From Chryseobacterium oleae (GTDB lineage Bacteria; Bacteroidota; Bacteroidia; Flavobacteriales; Weeksellaceae): a stretch of DNA of 64,000 bases. The translations under genes and the position numbers were made by a program. This document shows, piece by piece, positions 7,974 to 16,656 of the stretch. The stretch's first letter is position 1; the number at the start of each line of letters is the position of its first letter. The stretch is from NCBI RefSeq assembly GCF_900115055.1, contig NZ_FOVD01000001.1, positions 1,302,001 through 1,366,000 of the forward strand. Direction: 5' to 3'. The notes under the pieces are model-generated. The model had not been told where the DNA came from, ran no database searches, and was given only the letters and a program-made list of their open reading frames with translations.

Positions 7974-8351
7974 ATGAAAAAACTTTTTATATCAGCAGCT
8001 TTTGCCACTTTAGCCTTAATATCTTGTAATAATGAAGGCAGCGCCGTGAATACCGTAGAAAGTATGAAAACGCCACAGATGGAAAAGTTCGACAAAGCTT
8101 TTAAAAGTCTGGGAGATCCACAAAACAGACCTACGGAAGAGGAGAAAAAAAGAAATACCTCTGAACTAAGTGACAGAAGAAAAGCACTTTTGGTTCCGGC
8201 ATCAAAAGAACTGATTATTTCCACAGGCGTTACAGAAGCTGAACTGACAAGAAAAACAGGTGGCGATATGAGCCAGATCATCGTTTGGGCTACCCAGATT
8301 TATATGCAGAAAAGCGATGAAATACGTAAGAACATTAAATCTGATAAATAA
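7974..8351 (+). CDS. Array lipoprotein L6 (unknown family)
   Basis: This 125-aa lipoprotein has lipobox LISC and Cys18. The mature protein differs from L3 and L4 at one residue (Ser for Thr in TVESMKT), while the signal peptide is quite different (MKKLFISAAFATLA). It is followed 8 nt later by a B gene rather than an A gene, which suggests that L works with both branches of the secreted family. The function is unknown. Confidence 0.85.
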   Translation: MKKLFISAAFATLALISCNNEGSAVNTVESMKTPQMEKFDKAFKSLGDPQNRPTEEEKKRNTSELSDRRKALLVPASKELIISTGVTEAELTRKTGGDMSQIIVWATQIYMQKSDEIRKNIKSDK

Positions 8352-8359
8352 TTACGGCC

Positions 8360-8917
8360 ATGAAAAAAACAGCAGCTTTATTATTGGGTTTAACATCGAT
8401 ACTTTCCTCCGCACAGACTTCAACATTTGTATTTAATAACTACAATATTTATGATGCGGTCGGAAGACTGATGACCTGCAGCCCTACGCCGGGACTGGTT
8501 TGCTATATGTATGCATCACCCAACGGACCTTATGGTACGTATACAATGCCGGCAGGAATTTCTTCCTCCTATGCATCATTCAACACTACGGGTTTAGCCG
8601 CTTTCCCAATGAATATGAATGTATGGAATATTACGGATCCAAGCAACACCGCAAATAACACATCGTATCCGTACAACCATAACTACATCACCTCTACGAT
8701 GTCTTCTATCAACGAGTGGGCTTCATTTCACTTCTTCCTGAAGGACAGTGCTGGAAATACGATAGACTCCTACCTTGTGGGAGATCCGAATATTGCCATT
8801 AATGCAGGGGTCACCGCCAATGCATATCAGATAGGAGCCAACAGCGGTATAGAAGCCGAGTGGTTTACCATTACAACATCTACAGGGAAGATTACTTATT
8901 TCAGTATCTATCCATAA
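8360..8917 (+). CDS. Array secreted protein B3 (unknown family)
   Basis: This 185-aa protein is the last gene of the array. Its signal peptide ends LSSAQ. It has the B-type outline: FVFNNYNIYDAVGRLM, CYMYASPNGPYGTY, TMPAG, YPYNHNYI, EWASFHFFLKDSAGN and EAEWFTITTSTG...YFSIY. Unlike B1 and B2 it contains two Cys close together (MTCSPTPGLVCYM), which could form a local disulfide loop. A strong terminator follows directly. The function is unknown. Confidence 0.84.
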   Translation: MKKTAALLLGLTSILSSAQTSTFVFNNYNIYDAVGRLMTCSPTPGLVCYMYASPNGPYGTYTMPAGISSSYASFNTTGLAAFPMNMNVWNITDPSNTANNTSYPYNHNYITSTMSSINEWASFHFFLKDSAGNTIDSYLVGDPNIAINAGVTANAYQIGANSGIEAEWFTITTSTGKITYFSIYP

Positions 8918-8918
8918 A

Positions 8919-8950
8919 AAAAGCGGAGAACTTTCTCCGCTTTCTTTTTT
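8919..8950 (+). terminator. Rho-independent terminator of the array
   Basis: AAAGCGGAGA (8920-8929) pairs perfectly with TCTCCGCTTT (8934-8943) over a 4-nt loop and is followed by TTTCTTTTTT. An A-run on the other side means it may also stop transcription leaving rnpB from the opposite strand. Confidence 0.9.
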
Positions 8951-8978
8951 ATAAACAATTGTGTAGCCTGTATAAAAT

Positions 8979-9303
8979 CGCGAGAAGATCTGTAAGCCGG
9001 ATTTTGTTCTTCCGAAGAAGCGCCTGTTATTTATCTGCGTCTTACATTGCTGCAAAACTTGAGCTGATTACCCCTCGGCTTTCAGGACGAGCCGCCCCTA
9101 ATTTCCATTGCTGAAAAGAACCGATATACTTATCATTGCACCGCAAAGAGTTTACCTGGTTTCACTACAGCCGAACTGTACCTGCTTTCTGTTGCACTTG
9201 TCCTACCCTCACGGGTGACGGATGTTATCCGCTTTGCTGCTCTATGGTGTCCGGACTTTCCTACCCCTGCCGAAACAGGAATCAACAAGCCGATTTTCTC
9301 GCG
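8979..9303 (-). ncRNA. rnpB: RNase P RNA (class A)
   Basis: On the minus strand the sequence contains the conserved RNase P core: GTAGGAAAGTCCGGACACC near the 5' end, the AACAGAAAGCAGGTACA and GTGAAACCAGGTAAAC segments in the middle, and AACAAAATCCGGCTTACAGA at the 3' end. The ends pair as P1 (CGCGAGAA with TTCTCGCG), which sets the limits used here, about 325 nt. It is the catalytic RNA that matures tRNA 5' ends. It converges on the L/A/B array. Confidence 0.93.
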
Positions 9304-9307
9304 GTTG

Positions 9308-9315
9308 CAAAGATA
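9308..9315 (-). promoter_or_regulatory. -7 element of the rnpB promoter
   Basis: TATCTTTG on the minus strand is an exact match to TAnnTTTG and lies 5 nt upstream of the rnpB 5' end deduced from P1 pairing. No convincing -33 TTTG is seen. Confidence 0.65.
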
Positions 9316-9319
9316 CGCA

Positions 9320-9625
9320 TTATTTGGTGATTTAGTGATGTGATGATTTGTTGATGCGTTGATATAATGATGTGTTAATACGATGATGGGGAATATATGG
9401 ATTGATTAGGAGAATGTAATATTCAATAGGCATGGGCTTTAGCCCATTAAAAAAAGAAAGCAAGCAATTTGGCTTTAGCCAAAACCTAAAAAAACAATAT
9501 CATTTCAACAATTCCCAAAATCTATTAAACCCAATTCTGACATTACCCCATCATCAGCAAATCATCAAATCGCCATATCAACAAATTAACGCATCATCAT
9601 ATCAACAAATCACCGCATTATTATT
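9320..9625. repeat. Large imperfect inverted repeat around a REP element
   Basis: Left arm 9320-9400 (GTGATTTGTTGATGCGTTGAT-like words) is the degenerate reverse complement of the right arm at about 9545-9620 (ATCAACAAATTAACGCATCA-like words). The REP element 9421-9488 lies between them. The stretch has no gene of its own; the open frame that starts at 9432 through it is not coding. Confidence 0.5.
9421..9488 (-). repeat. REP-like element, copy 1 (two hairpins)
   Basis: It has two palindromes, ATGGGCTTTAGCCCAT (9432-9447) and TTTGGCTTTAGCCAAA (9468-9483). They are flanked by ATTCAATAGG and ACCTA, the outer words seen inverted at 27746-27815 and 45536-45607. Confidence 0.75.
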
Positions 9626-9647
9626 ATCTTCGTGCCATTATATATCT

Positions 9648-10139
9648 ATGACTTCCAGAGAAAAAGAATTTGCGCAGCTTATCAAAGATAATCAGGGCCT
9701 GATTATCAAAGTTTCGCGTCTGTATACCAATTCTCTCGAAGATGAAGAGGACCTGTTTCAGGAGATCGTACTGCAGCTGTGGAGAAGCTACGATTCTTTT
9801 AAAGGGAACTCTAAAATTTCTACGTGGATGTACCGTGTAGCCCTTAATACAGCCATTACTCTTTTCAGAAAAAAAAGCAAAAGCCTCCCTACCAACGAAT
9901 TGGATATCAACCACAGAGATTTTGTGGAAGATGATGACGATAAGCAGCAGCAGATTTCTCTTCTGTATACTGTGATCAAAACCCTTCCCAATGTAGAACG
10001 GGCAATTGTAATGATGTATCTTGACGACCTGCCTTATAAGGATATTGCAGAAAACCTTGGGATCACCGAGGTCAATGCGCGCGTGAAAATGAACAGATTA
10101 AAGAAAACCCTTAAAGAACAGATGGAAAAATATGCCTGA
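9648..10139 (+). CDS. ECF-type RNA polymerase sigma factor
   Basis: The 163-aa protein has sigma region 2 (about residues 20-85, including DEEDLFQEIVLQLWRSYDSF and the STWMYRVALNTAI segment) and region 4 (about 105-160, LPNVERAIVMMYLDDLPYKDIAENLGIT with a helix-turn-helix). It would direct RNA polymerase to a small stress or surface regulon. The start is the ATG at 9648, since the longer frame runs through REP DNA; a -7-like TATCTTCG lies at 9625-9632. The stop overlaps the next gene by 8 nt, so the downstream membrane protein may be its regulator, though it is not a typical zinc-binding anti-sigma factor. Confidence 0.88.
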   Translation: MTSREKEFAQLIKDNQGLIIKVSRLYTNSLEDEEDLFQEIVLQLWRSYDSFKGNSKISTWMYRVALNTAITLFRKKSKSLPTNELDINHRDFVEDDDDKQQQISLLYTVIKTLPNVERAIVMMYLDDLPYKDIAENLGITEVNARVKMNRLKKTLKEQMEKYA

Positions 10140-10806
10140 TTTTGATTTAGACAGCTTTAAGAAAACATGGCAAGAGCAGCCTGTTCAACCGAAATACGAC
10201 AGCACTGAGATCCTTCAGATGCTGAACAGAAAGTCACGCAATTATGTGAAATATATTTTCTGGATCAGCGTGTTGGAATTTTTATTCTTTTCTGTTTTGG
10301 GACTATTTTATTTCTTTCAGGATGAAGAATCGGACAGTTTCCGCAAAATATTAGAAAAACTGGGCGCACAGGAAGCTCCTGAGATAGAAACTAATTTTGA
10401 CCATGCGTATTTAGCCATCAAAATTATAAGCTTACTGATCACGGCTTATTTTGTCCTGAAATTTTATCAGAATTACCGCAAAATAAAGATTGAGGAAAAC
10501 CTTAAAGGGCTCATCATAAGAATTATTAAATTCAAAAAGACAGTCAATGCCTTTATCCTGATCAGCATTGCACTGCTGGTTGCCTTTATGTTCGTGTTTA
10601 CCGCATTTATTTTTTATGTATTAAATTCTCAGAATGTACAGCCTTCCAACTCCAACCTGATCATCGTTATTATCGGGATCATTGTAAGTACGGTCCTTTG
10701 TGTGCTTCTGATCTGGTTTTACTACAGACTTGTCTACGGAATCATCATCAGAAAACTGGATAGAAATTTAAAACAGCTTAAAGACATAGATTCTCAGGAA
10801 AATTAG
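10132..10806 (+). CDS. Four-pass membrane protein coupled to the sigma factor
   Basis: This 224-aa protein has a 40-residue cytoplasmic N-terminus (DLDSFKKTWQEQP) and four predicted membrane segments near residues 40-60, 92-112, 138-162 and 174-198. Its start overlaps the end of the sigma gene (ATGCCTGA), which implies translational coupling. The short acidic N-terminal helix before the first membrane span is the kind of element that binds sigma factors in membrane anti-sigma proteins; that role is inferred from position only. No enzymatic motif is visible. Confidence 0.75.
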   Translation: MPDFDLDSFKKTWQEQPVQPKYDSTEILQMLNRKSRNYVKYIFWISVLEFLFFSVLGLFYFFQDEESDSFRKILEKLGAQEAPEIETNFDHAYLAIKIISLLITAYFVLKFYQNYRKIKIEENLKGLIIRIIKFKKTVNAFILISIALLVAFMFVFTAFIFYVLNSQNVQPSNSNLIIVIIGIIVSTVLCVLLIWFYYRLVYGIIIRKLDRNLKQLKDIDSQEN

Positions 10807-10864
10807 TGCAAACAGGCATCAGTTCAAGATTTTTCATTAATTTTATTCCACCAAATCTTAAACT

Positions 10865-12493
10865 ATGCCATTATCTTACGTCTATGGAGCTTCTTCGATT
10901 CCATTACTGGGACAAACCATCGGAGGAAATCTTAAAAAGACTGTTGAAAAATACCCCAATCAGGAAGCCTTAGTCTGTGTTCATCAGGATTACAGGGCCA
11001 CATACCAGGAATTTTATAATCAGACCACTGCTGTTGCAAAAGCCTTAATTTTTTTAGGGGCCAAAGCAGGAGACCGAATTGGAATCTGGTCTTCTAACCG
11101 CTATGAATGGGTACTGCTTCAATATGCAACCGCCCGGATCGGAACCATACTGGTAAATATCAATCCTGCTTACAGAACTCATGAACTCACTTACGTCATC
11201 AATCAATCGGGAATCCGTTCTATATTTTCTTCTTTAAGCTTTAAAACAAGCAACTACAAAGAAATGGTAGAATACGCCAAAGAAGTCTGCCCCAGCCTGG
11301 AACATGAAATTTTCTTTGATGACAACTGGGAAGATTTCCTGAACAACGGACAGGATATTTCAGATGACACACTCCACAGCTTTGAAGAACATGTACAGTT
11401 CGACGATCCTGTGAATATTCAATACACTTCAGGAACGACAGGCTTTCCAAAAGGCGTTACCCTTTCCCACCACAATATTTTAAATAACGGATATTTCATC
11501 GGTGTACGCTTAAAGTACTCACAAAACGACCGGGTTTGTATTCCGGTACCGTTTTATCACTGTTTCGGAATGGTCATCGGGAATATATGCTGTACGGCTC
11601 ACGGTGCCTGTATGGTGATCCCGAATGACAGTTTTGATCCGGATATTACGTTAAAAACTGTTTCTGATGAAAAATGTACTTCTTTATACGGAGTTCCAAC
11701 GATGTTTATCGCCGAACTGGCGGTTAAAGATTTTGAAACCTATGATTTCTCAAATTTAAGGACCGGGGTTATGGCAGGTTCAGTTTGCCCTCCTGAGATC
11801 ATGAAAAAGGTGGAAAACCTGATGAATATTAAAGAAATGAGTATCTGCTACGGAATGACGGAAACCTCTCCTGTTTCTACCCAGACTTTGATCGGAACGC
11901 CCTTAGAAAAGCAGGTAAGTACGGTAGGAACCGTTCAGGATCATCTTGAGATTAAAATCATTGACGAAAACGGAAAGACCCTGGAACGTGGCGAACATGG
12001 CGAACTTTGCACCAGAGGTTATTCTGTGATGCTGAAATACTGGAATGACCCTGAAAACACCAAAAAAGTACTGGACGATGCCAGATGGATGCACACCGGC
12101 GATATGGCGGTAATGGATGATAACGGCTATATCACCATCTCCGGAAGGATGAAAGACCTGATCATTCGCGGTGGTGAAAATATCTCACCCAAAGAAATTG
12201 AAGACTTTTTATACACCTATCCGAATATACTGGATGTACAAATCATAGGAATTCCGAGTGAAAAGTATGGTGAAGAAGTGATGGCCTGGGTAAAGGTGAG
12301 AAAAGGTTTTGACGTAACGGAAACTGAACTTCTCGACTACTGCAAAGGCAGAATTGCTCATTATAAAGTTCCTAAATACTGGAAATTTGTGGATGAATTC
12401 CCGATGACGATCTCCGGAAAAATACGAAAAGTGGAAATGCGTGAGATTTCTATCAAAGAGCTGGAACTGGATCAATTGAAACAGCGTTCGTAG
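10865..12493 (+). CDS. AMP-forming acyl-CoA synthetase (FadD/ACSF2-like)
   Basis: This 542-aa adenylate-forming enzyme activates a fatty acid with ATP and then transfers it to CoA. Visible motifs are the phosphate loop YTSGTTGFPKGVTLSHHN (near residues 187-204), YGMTETSP (core A5), the MHTGDMAV motif (A7), GRMKDLIIRGGENISPKEIE (A8) and the C-terminal lysine in SGKIRKVEMRE. Length and motif order are complete. It begins 58 nt after the membrane protein. The chain-length preference cannot be read from the sequence. Confidence 0.92.
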   Translation: MPLSYVYGASSIPLLGQTIGGNLKKTVEKYPNQEALVCVHQDYRATYQEFYNQTTAVAKALIFLGAKAGDRIGIWSSNRYEWVLLQYATARIGTILVNINPAYRTHELTYVINQSGIRSIFSSLSFKTSNYKEMVEYAKEVCPSLEHEIFFDDNWEDFLNNGQDISDDTLHSFEEHVQFDDPVNIQYTSGTTGFPKGVTLSHHNILNNGYFIGVRLKYSQNDRVCIPVPFYHCFGMVIGNICCTAHGACMVIPNDSFDPDITLKTVSDEKCTSLYGVPTMFIAELAVKDFETYDFSNLRTGVMAGSVCPPEIMKKVENLMNIKEMSICYGMTETSPVSTQTLIGTPLEKQVSTVGTVQDHLEIKIIDENGKTLERGEHGELCTRGYSVMLKYWNDPENTKKVLDDARWMHTGDMAVMDDNGYITISGRMKDLIIRGGENISPKEIEDFLYTYPNILDVQIIGIPSEKYGEEVMAWVKVRKGFDVTETELLDYCKGRIAHYKVPKYWKFVDEFPMTISGKIRKVEMREISIKELELDQLKQRS

Positions 12494-12771
12494 TTTTTTT
12501 GTTTCTGACGCAAAGTTTTTAAATAAAATGATATTGACTTTGAGGAAGGCAAAGAATTCAACTTTGTCACTGATGAAGCTCACAGATAAAACGACTGCTT
12601 ATTCAGATCAATGAAATTGATCTCTCTTCGCTCACTTGAAATATTCAATGTTATAATAAGACTTTGCGTTAAAAAAAAATTCTCGCAGATTGAGCAAATC
12701 AGACTGAATTTATTTTTAGATAAATTGTTAATACTCACTAATAATCTAGACAAATTTTATATTCAAAATAG
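12494..12771. repeat. Gene-free stretch with flavobacterial intergenic repeat words
   Basis: GACGCAAAGT near 12508 is an inverted near-copy of ACTTTGCGTT at 12661. Between and after them are the words GAAGCTCACAGAT and TTCTCGCAGATTGAGC, of the CGCAGATT type common between genes in Flavobacteria. A short open frame at 12611-12832 crosses the terminator and is not supported as coding. Confidence 0.4.
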
Positions 12772-12800
12772 AAAAGCCCGGATATACCGGGCTTTTACTT
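12772..12800. terminator. Bidirectional terminator between convergent genes
   Basis: AAAAGCCCGG (12772-12781) pairs with CCGGGCTTTT (12787-12796) over a 5-nt loop. It lies downstream of rpoN on the minus strand and of the acyl-CoA synthetase on the plus strand. Confidence 0.85.
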
Positions 12801-12814
12801 TTATGCATAACTTC

Positions 12815-14278
12815 TTAAAGTTCTTTTCTTAATCTTGCTACCGGAATATTCAGCTGTTCACGGTATTTAGCGATTGTTCTCCTGGCGATATTGTAACCCT
12901 GTTCTTTAAGGATCACTACCAATGCATCATCGGTAAGCGGTTTTCTTTTGTTCTCTTTCCCGATCACTTCCTGAAGATGGGTTTTAATTTCTTTGGTAGA
13001 AACTTCTTCACCATCATCGTTGGTAAGACTGTCCGAGAAAAGGTCTTTCAGATAAACGATTCCGTTGGATGTATCGGCATATTTACTTTTTACCACTCTT
13101 GAAATCGTAGAAATATCAAATCCCGTGATATCTGCAACATCTTTCAGAATCATAGGTCTCAGAGATTTTTCATCACCTGTGATAAAATAATCCTTCTGGA
13201 ATTTCACGATTGCTGTAATGGTTTGCAACAGGGTATTCTGACGCTGGTTAATAGCATCAATATACCATTTCGCAGCATCTAATTTCTGTTTGATAAACAA
13301 TGCCGCCTGTTTGTGCTCTGAAGAGTTTTTATCGTGGGAATACGTGGTCAGAATGTCCTTATATTCTTCAGAAACTCTTAAGGTCGGAGCATTTTTGCTG
13401 TTCAGCATTGGGATTACCACTCCATCTTTTACCTGGATCACAAAATCCGGAATAATTTCCTGGTTGATGGTGATGGTCTGTGTATCAAAGTTTCCTCCTA
13501 CTTTCGGAGACAGTTTTGAGATCTCATCAAGGGCATCTTTAAGATCTTCTTCTTCGATATCGTACTTCTGGATGATCTTGTTGTAATGCTTATTGGTAAG
13601 GGCATCGAACTGATGTCTTAAGATATTGGCTGCGAGGGAAACTGCTTTATCGGAACTTACTTTCTTTTCGATCTGAAGCAACAGGCATTCCTGAAGACCT
13701 CTGGCTCCCACTCCAGGTGGATCCAGCTTCTGGATATAATTTTCCAGAATGTCTTCCACTTTTTCCTTTGTGGTATAAATTCCCTGTGAGAAAGCAAGAT
13801 CATCTACGATCGCTTTGATTTCTCTTCTCAGATAACCGTCCGTGTCAAGGTTTCCGATCACATATTCCGCAATCTTCTCATCCTCATCACTGATGTTCAC
13901 CAGGTGAATCTGTTCCAAGAGATAGTCATATAACGACTGTCCTTCCGTCAGAAGGCTTTCGTTATCGAACTCTTCATCGTCCGGAGAATAGTTACTGGAT
14001 GCAGTTTTATAGTTGGGCTCGTCATCGTAGATATACTCGTTGACGTCAAAATCTGTTTCAATGCTGGCTGTTCCTTCATCCTGATAAGCATCTTCAAGAG
14101 AAGAGAATTCATCTTCTTTTGGATCTTCCTTTACAATTTCCAAAGCAGGATTCTCTTCTAGCTCCCGTTCCAGCTCCTCTTCAAATTCCAGGGTGTGAAG
14201 CTGGATAAGCTTCATCAGCTGGATCTGCTGAGGTGCCAGCTTCTGTCCTAACTTGAGTTGTAAGTGTTGTTTAAGCAT
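12815..14278 (-). CDS. rpoN: RNA polymerase sigma-54 factor
   Basis: The 487-aa protein begins with the Gln-rich activator-binding region I (LKQHLQLKLGQKLAPQQIQLMKLIQLHTLEFE). An acidic region II spans about residues 45-115, followed by the core-binding domain, an HTH region, and the RpoN box ARRTIAKYRE at residues 465-474 near the C-terminus. It directs transcription from -24/-12 promoters together with AAA+ activators. No such activator gene is in the window. Length and domains are normal for the family. Confidence 0.96.
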   Translation of the reverse strand: MLKQHLQLKLGQKLAPQQIQLMKLIQLHTLEFEEELERELEENPALEIVKEDPKEDEFSSLEDAYQDEGTASIETDFDVNEYIYDDEPNYKTASSNYSPDDEEFDNESLLTEGQSLYDYLLEQIHLVNISDEDEKIAEYVIGNLDTDGYLRREIKAIVDDLAFSQGIYTTKEKVEDILENYIQKLDPPGVGARGLQECLLLQIEKKVSSDKAVSLAANILRHQFDALTNKHYNKIIQKYDIEEEDLKDALDEISKLSPKVGGNFDTQTITINQEIIPDFVIQVKDGVVIPMLNSKNAPTLRVSEEYKDILTTYSHDKNSSEHKQAALFIKQKLDAAKWYIDAINQRQNTLLQTITAIVKFQKDYFITGDEKSLRPMILKDVADITGFDISTISRVVKSKYADTSNGIVYLKDLFSDSLTNDDGEEVSTKEIKTHLQEVIGKENKRKPLTDDALVVILKEQGYNIARRTIAKYREQLNIPVARLRKEL

Positions 14279-14396
14279 ATTAGTCTTTGTGTTTTAACAT
14301 AACATATTCTACGAATTTAATAAATTAATTCGACAAAAAACACATTTAGCATGATTTTTGCATTACACTTATTAATATAATAAACTATTAGAAAAT

Positions 14397-14430
14397 AAAA
14401 AAGCCTTAATTTTTACATTAAGGCTTTTTT
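14397..14430 (-). terminator. Terminator of asnS
   Basis: AAAAAAGCCTTAAT (14397-14410) pairs with ATTAAGGCTTTTTT (14417-14430). Both strands have T-runs; it directly follows asnS on the minus strand. Confidence 0.88.
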
Positions 14431-14437
14431 TATTGAT

Positions 14438-15886
14438 CTAGAATTCAGCGCTTTTCGGTGTTCTAGGGAAAGGAATCACGTCTCTGATATTGGTCATTCC
14501 CGTAACGAAAAGAACCAGTCTTTCCAACCCTAATCCGAAGCCTGCATGCGGCACAGAACCAAACTTTCGGGTATCAAGGTACCACCAAAGCTCTTCTGCA
14601 TCTACGTGCATATCTTCCATTTTCTGTTTTAATACGTCTAATCGCGCTTCTCGCTCAGAACCTCCGATGATCTCCCCGATTCCCGGGAAAAGAACGTCCA
14701 TTGCTGCAACGGTCTTATTGTCATCGTTCAGTTTCATGTAGAACGCTTTGATTTCTTTCGGATAGTCGAACAATACTACCGGGCATTCAAAATGCTTTTC
14801 AACCAGGTATCTTTCATGCTCAGACTGAAGATCCGCACCCCAGTTCTCCACCGGATACTGGAATTTTCCTTTTTTATTCTCTTTAGAGTTCAGTAAGATC
14901 TCAATAGCTTCCGTATAGCTAACACGTTTGAAGCGTTTAGCGATAACGTTTTGAAGTTTTTCGATAAGACCTTCTTTAGCTCTGTCTTTTTCCGGTTTTC
15001 CTTTCTGTTCTTCTTCAAAACGGGTGTTCAGGAATTCAAGATCATCTTTACAGTTGTCAAGAACGTACTGGATCACATATTTTAAGAAATCTTCCGCAAG
15101 GTCGATGTTGTCTTCAAGGTTGTTGAATGCCACTTCCGGCTCTATCATCCAGAACTCTGCAAGGTGTCTTGTCGTATTTGAATTTTCTGCACGGAAAGTA
15201 GGTCCGAATGTATAAATTCTACCTAATCCCATCGCTGCCGTTTCTCCTTCAAGCTGCCCTGAAACCGTAAGGTTGGTCTTTTTACCGAAGAAATCCTGTG
15301 CAAAATCAATTTCACCTTCTTCCGTTCTTGGCATATTGTTCAGGTCAAAGTTGGTGACACCGAACATTTCACCTGCTCCTTCTGCATCTGCACCTGTAAT
15401 CACCGGTGTGTTGATATAGAAAAACTGGTTTTGGTTAAAGAATGAATGCACGGCAAAACTCACCGCGTGACGTACTCTGAAAACAGCTCCAAATACATTG
15501 GTTCTGAATCTTAAGTGTGCCTGCTCACGAAGTTTCTCCAAGCTGTGTTTTTTAGGCTGAAGAATCGTGTTCTGAAGTTCTTCTGTGAAGTTATCTCCTA
15601 AAATGATGATCTTTTTAGCAATAATTTCTACTGCCTGTCCCGCTCCCTGGCTTTCCACCACTTCTCCGATTACTTTCAGGGAAGAAGCTGTACTGATCTT
15701 CTTTAGGATCTCTTCATCAAAATTTTCAAAATCAACAACTATCTGCAAATTATTAATCGTAGATCCATCATTAAGGGCAATAAAGCGATTGGCACGGAAT
15801 GATCTTACCCATCCGTAAACTGTAATGTCATGATGTAATACTTTCTTGTAATCCTGTAGGATTTCTTTAATCGTCTGCTTTTTCAT
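14438..15886 (-). CDS. asnS: Asparaginyl-tRNA synthetase
   Basis: The 482-aa enzyme charges tRNA-Asn. The N-terminal OB-fold anticodon-binding domain (about residues 1-110, [13 protein letters not shown]) precedes a class II catalytic core with the motif 2 region [21 protein letters not shown] and motif 3 [15 protein letters not shown]. The ending [11 protein letters not shown] is typical of AsnRS. Its promoter probably uses TAACTTTG at 15925-15932. Confidence 0.96.
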   Translation of the reverse strand: MKKQTIKEILQDYKKVLHHDITVYGWVRSFRANRFIALNDGSTINNLQIVVDFENFDEEILKKISTASSLKVIGEVVESQGAGQAVEIIAKKIIILGDNFTEELQNTILQPKKHSLEKLREQAHLRFRTNVFGAVFRVRHAVSFAVHSFFNQNQFFYINTPVITGADAEGAGEMFGVTNFDLNNMPRTEEGEIDFAQDFFGKKTNLTVSGQLEGETAAMGLGRIYTFGPTFRAENSNTTRHLAEFWMIEPEVAFNNLEDNIDLAEDFLKYVIQYVLDNCKDDLEFLNTRFEEEQKGKPEKDRAKEGLIEKLQNVIAKRFKRVSYTEAIEILLNSKENKKGKFQYPVENWGADLQSEHERYLVEKHFECPVVLFDYPKEIKAFYMKLNDDNKTVAAMDVLFPGIGEIIGGSEREARLDVLKQKMEDMHVDAEELWWYLDTRKFGSVPHAGFGLGLERLVLFVTGMTNIRDVIPFPRTPKSAEF

Positions 15887-15924
15887 TTGTTGATTATAAA
15901 TTTTCGTATAAAAATTAACGTCTG

Positions 15925-15932
15925 CAAAGTTA
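15925..15932 (-). promoter_or_regulatory. -7 element upstream of asnS
   Basis: TAACTTTG on the minus strand matches TAnnTTTG exactly. It lies 38 nt upstream of the asnS start and just downstream of a terminator for the preceding gene. Confidence 0.55.
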
Positions 15933-15965
15933 CAAAAAAACAGCGCAACTTGATGATTACGCTGT
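15933..15965 (-). terminator. Terminator of the small membrane protein gene
   Basis: On the minus strand ACAGCG (15965-15960) pairs with CGCTGT (15945-15940) over a 14-nt loop, followed by a run of seven T (TTTTTTTG). Confidence 0.6.
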
Positions 15966-16092
15966 ATTTTTAAAAAATCATTTATTAAAATATTGAATCT
16001 AAAATTATGCTATGGATATTATCCAGGCGATGATACAACGATAAATATTTATTAAATCTATCAATATAATGTTTTGCAGCTACACATGCATA

Positions 16093-16476
16093 TTACAACA
16101 TCCCTGCCTGAAGATTCTTTTTCCTATTTCTCTTTTTTAATATCAGTGCTACCAAGCAAGGAAGCACACCCAACATGCAAGCATAAATAGGTAAAAAGAC
16201 AAACGCCAATGCAGATTGGCCATCTTCTGCTATACCACCTATATTAAAATAAAAGATAATAGGAAGTAAGAGTGGAAAGATCAGCAGTATCATAAAAGCC
16301 AAACCATAGCAGATCCTAATAGCCAAACTATGCATTGCATTAATGATCAATGTATGGAAAATAAAAAATAAAACAATTGGTGCCAGTACAAACCAAGTTA
16401 TGAAACTAAACTTCAATAGGAGAAGATTCAACACTGCGGCCAACAAGCAAATTAACGGTACAATAAGTTTTTTCAT
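16093..16476 (-). CDS. Small four-pass membrane protein, unknown
   Basis: This 127-aa protein is almost entirely hydrophobic. Predicted membrane segments are near residues 3-22, 26-46, 55-78 and 90-112, with a basic tail (LKKRNRKKN) that should be cytoplasmic. No conserved catalytic motif is recognisable. It is flanked by terminators and so is probably monocistronic. Confidence 0.7.
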   Translation of the reverse strand: MKKLIVPLICLLAAVLNLLLLKFSFITWFVLAPIVLFFIFHTLIINAMHSLAIRICYGLAFMILLIFPLLLPIIFYFNIGGIAEDGQSALAFVFLPIYACMLGVLPCLVALILKKRNRKKNLQAGML

Positions 16477-16585
16477 TTTATTAAGTTTAAATTTTAATTT
16501 ATCATTTAAATAACCACATTTGGTTTATTTAGCCCAATTGGCATTCAAATACTTTAGGATATAATCGGAAGAGTCTATAGGGATA

Positions 16586-16610
16586 CAAAAAGTCACTGAA
16601 AACGAGTGAC
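16586..16610 (-). terminator. Terminator after the phosphatidyltransferase gene
   Basis: On the minus strand GTCACT (16610-16605) pairs with AGTGAC (16597-16592), followed by TTTTTG. An alternative hairpin AACGAGT/ACTCGTT (16601-16607 with 16617-16623) overlaps it and would exclude it. Confidence 0.55.
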
Positions 16611-16656
16611 AGCGTTACTCGTTAAACTTCCCACTTCCTTTCTTTACATTCACTTT

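Noticed and set aside
746..8917. Regularly spaced similar blocks that could be a CRISPR or tandem-repeat array
   Set aside because: The period is about 0.9-1.6 kb, each unit is a full gene with its own signal peptide, and the repeated protein differs at silent sites. There are no short direct repeats with spacers and no cas genes.
1124..8917. A/B proteins as thaumatin-like, aegerolysin or actinoporin-type toxins
   Set aside because: The NNYT opening and beta-rich composition recall such folds, but no diagnostic motif or Cys pattern of those families is present, so no function was assigned.
8951..9300. Small ORFs on the plus strand in this stretch
   Set aside because: They overlap rnpB, whose conserved core and P1 pairing are unambiguous on the minus strand.
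9432..9647. Extended N-terminus of the ECF sigma factor
   Set aside because: This part translates the REP element and low-complexity repeat DNA; a promoter-like -7 box lies at 9625-9632 and the sigma domain begins after 9648.
12611..12832. Short open frame of 73 codons between the acyl-CoA synthetase and rpoN
   Set aside because: It runs through a bidirectional terminator and into the end of rpoN and consists of repeat-type words.
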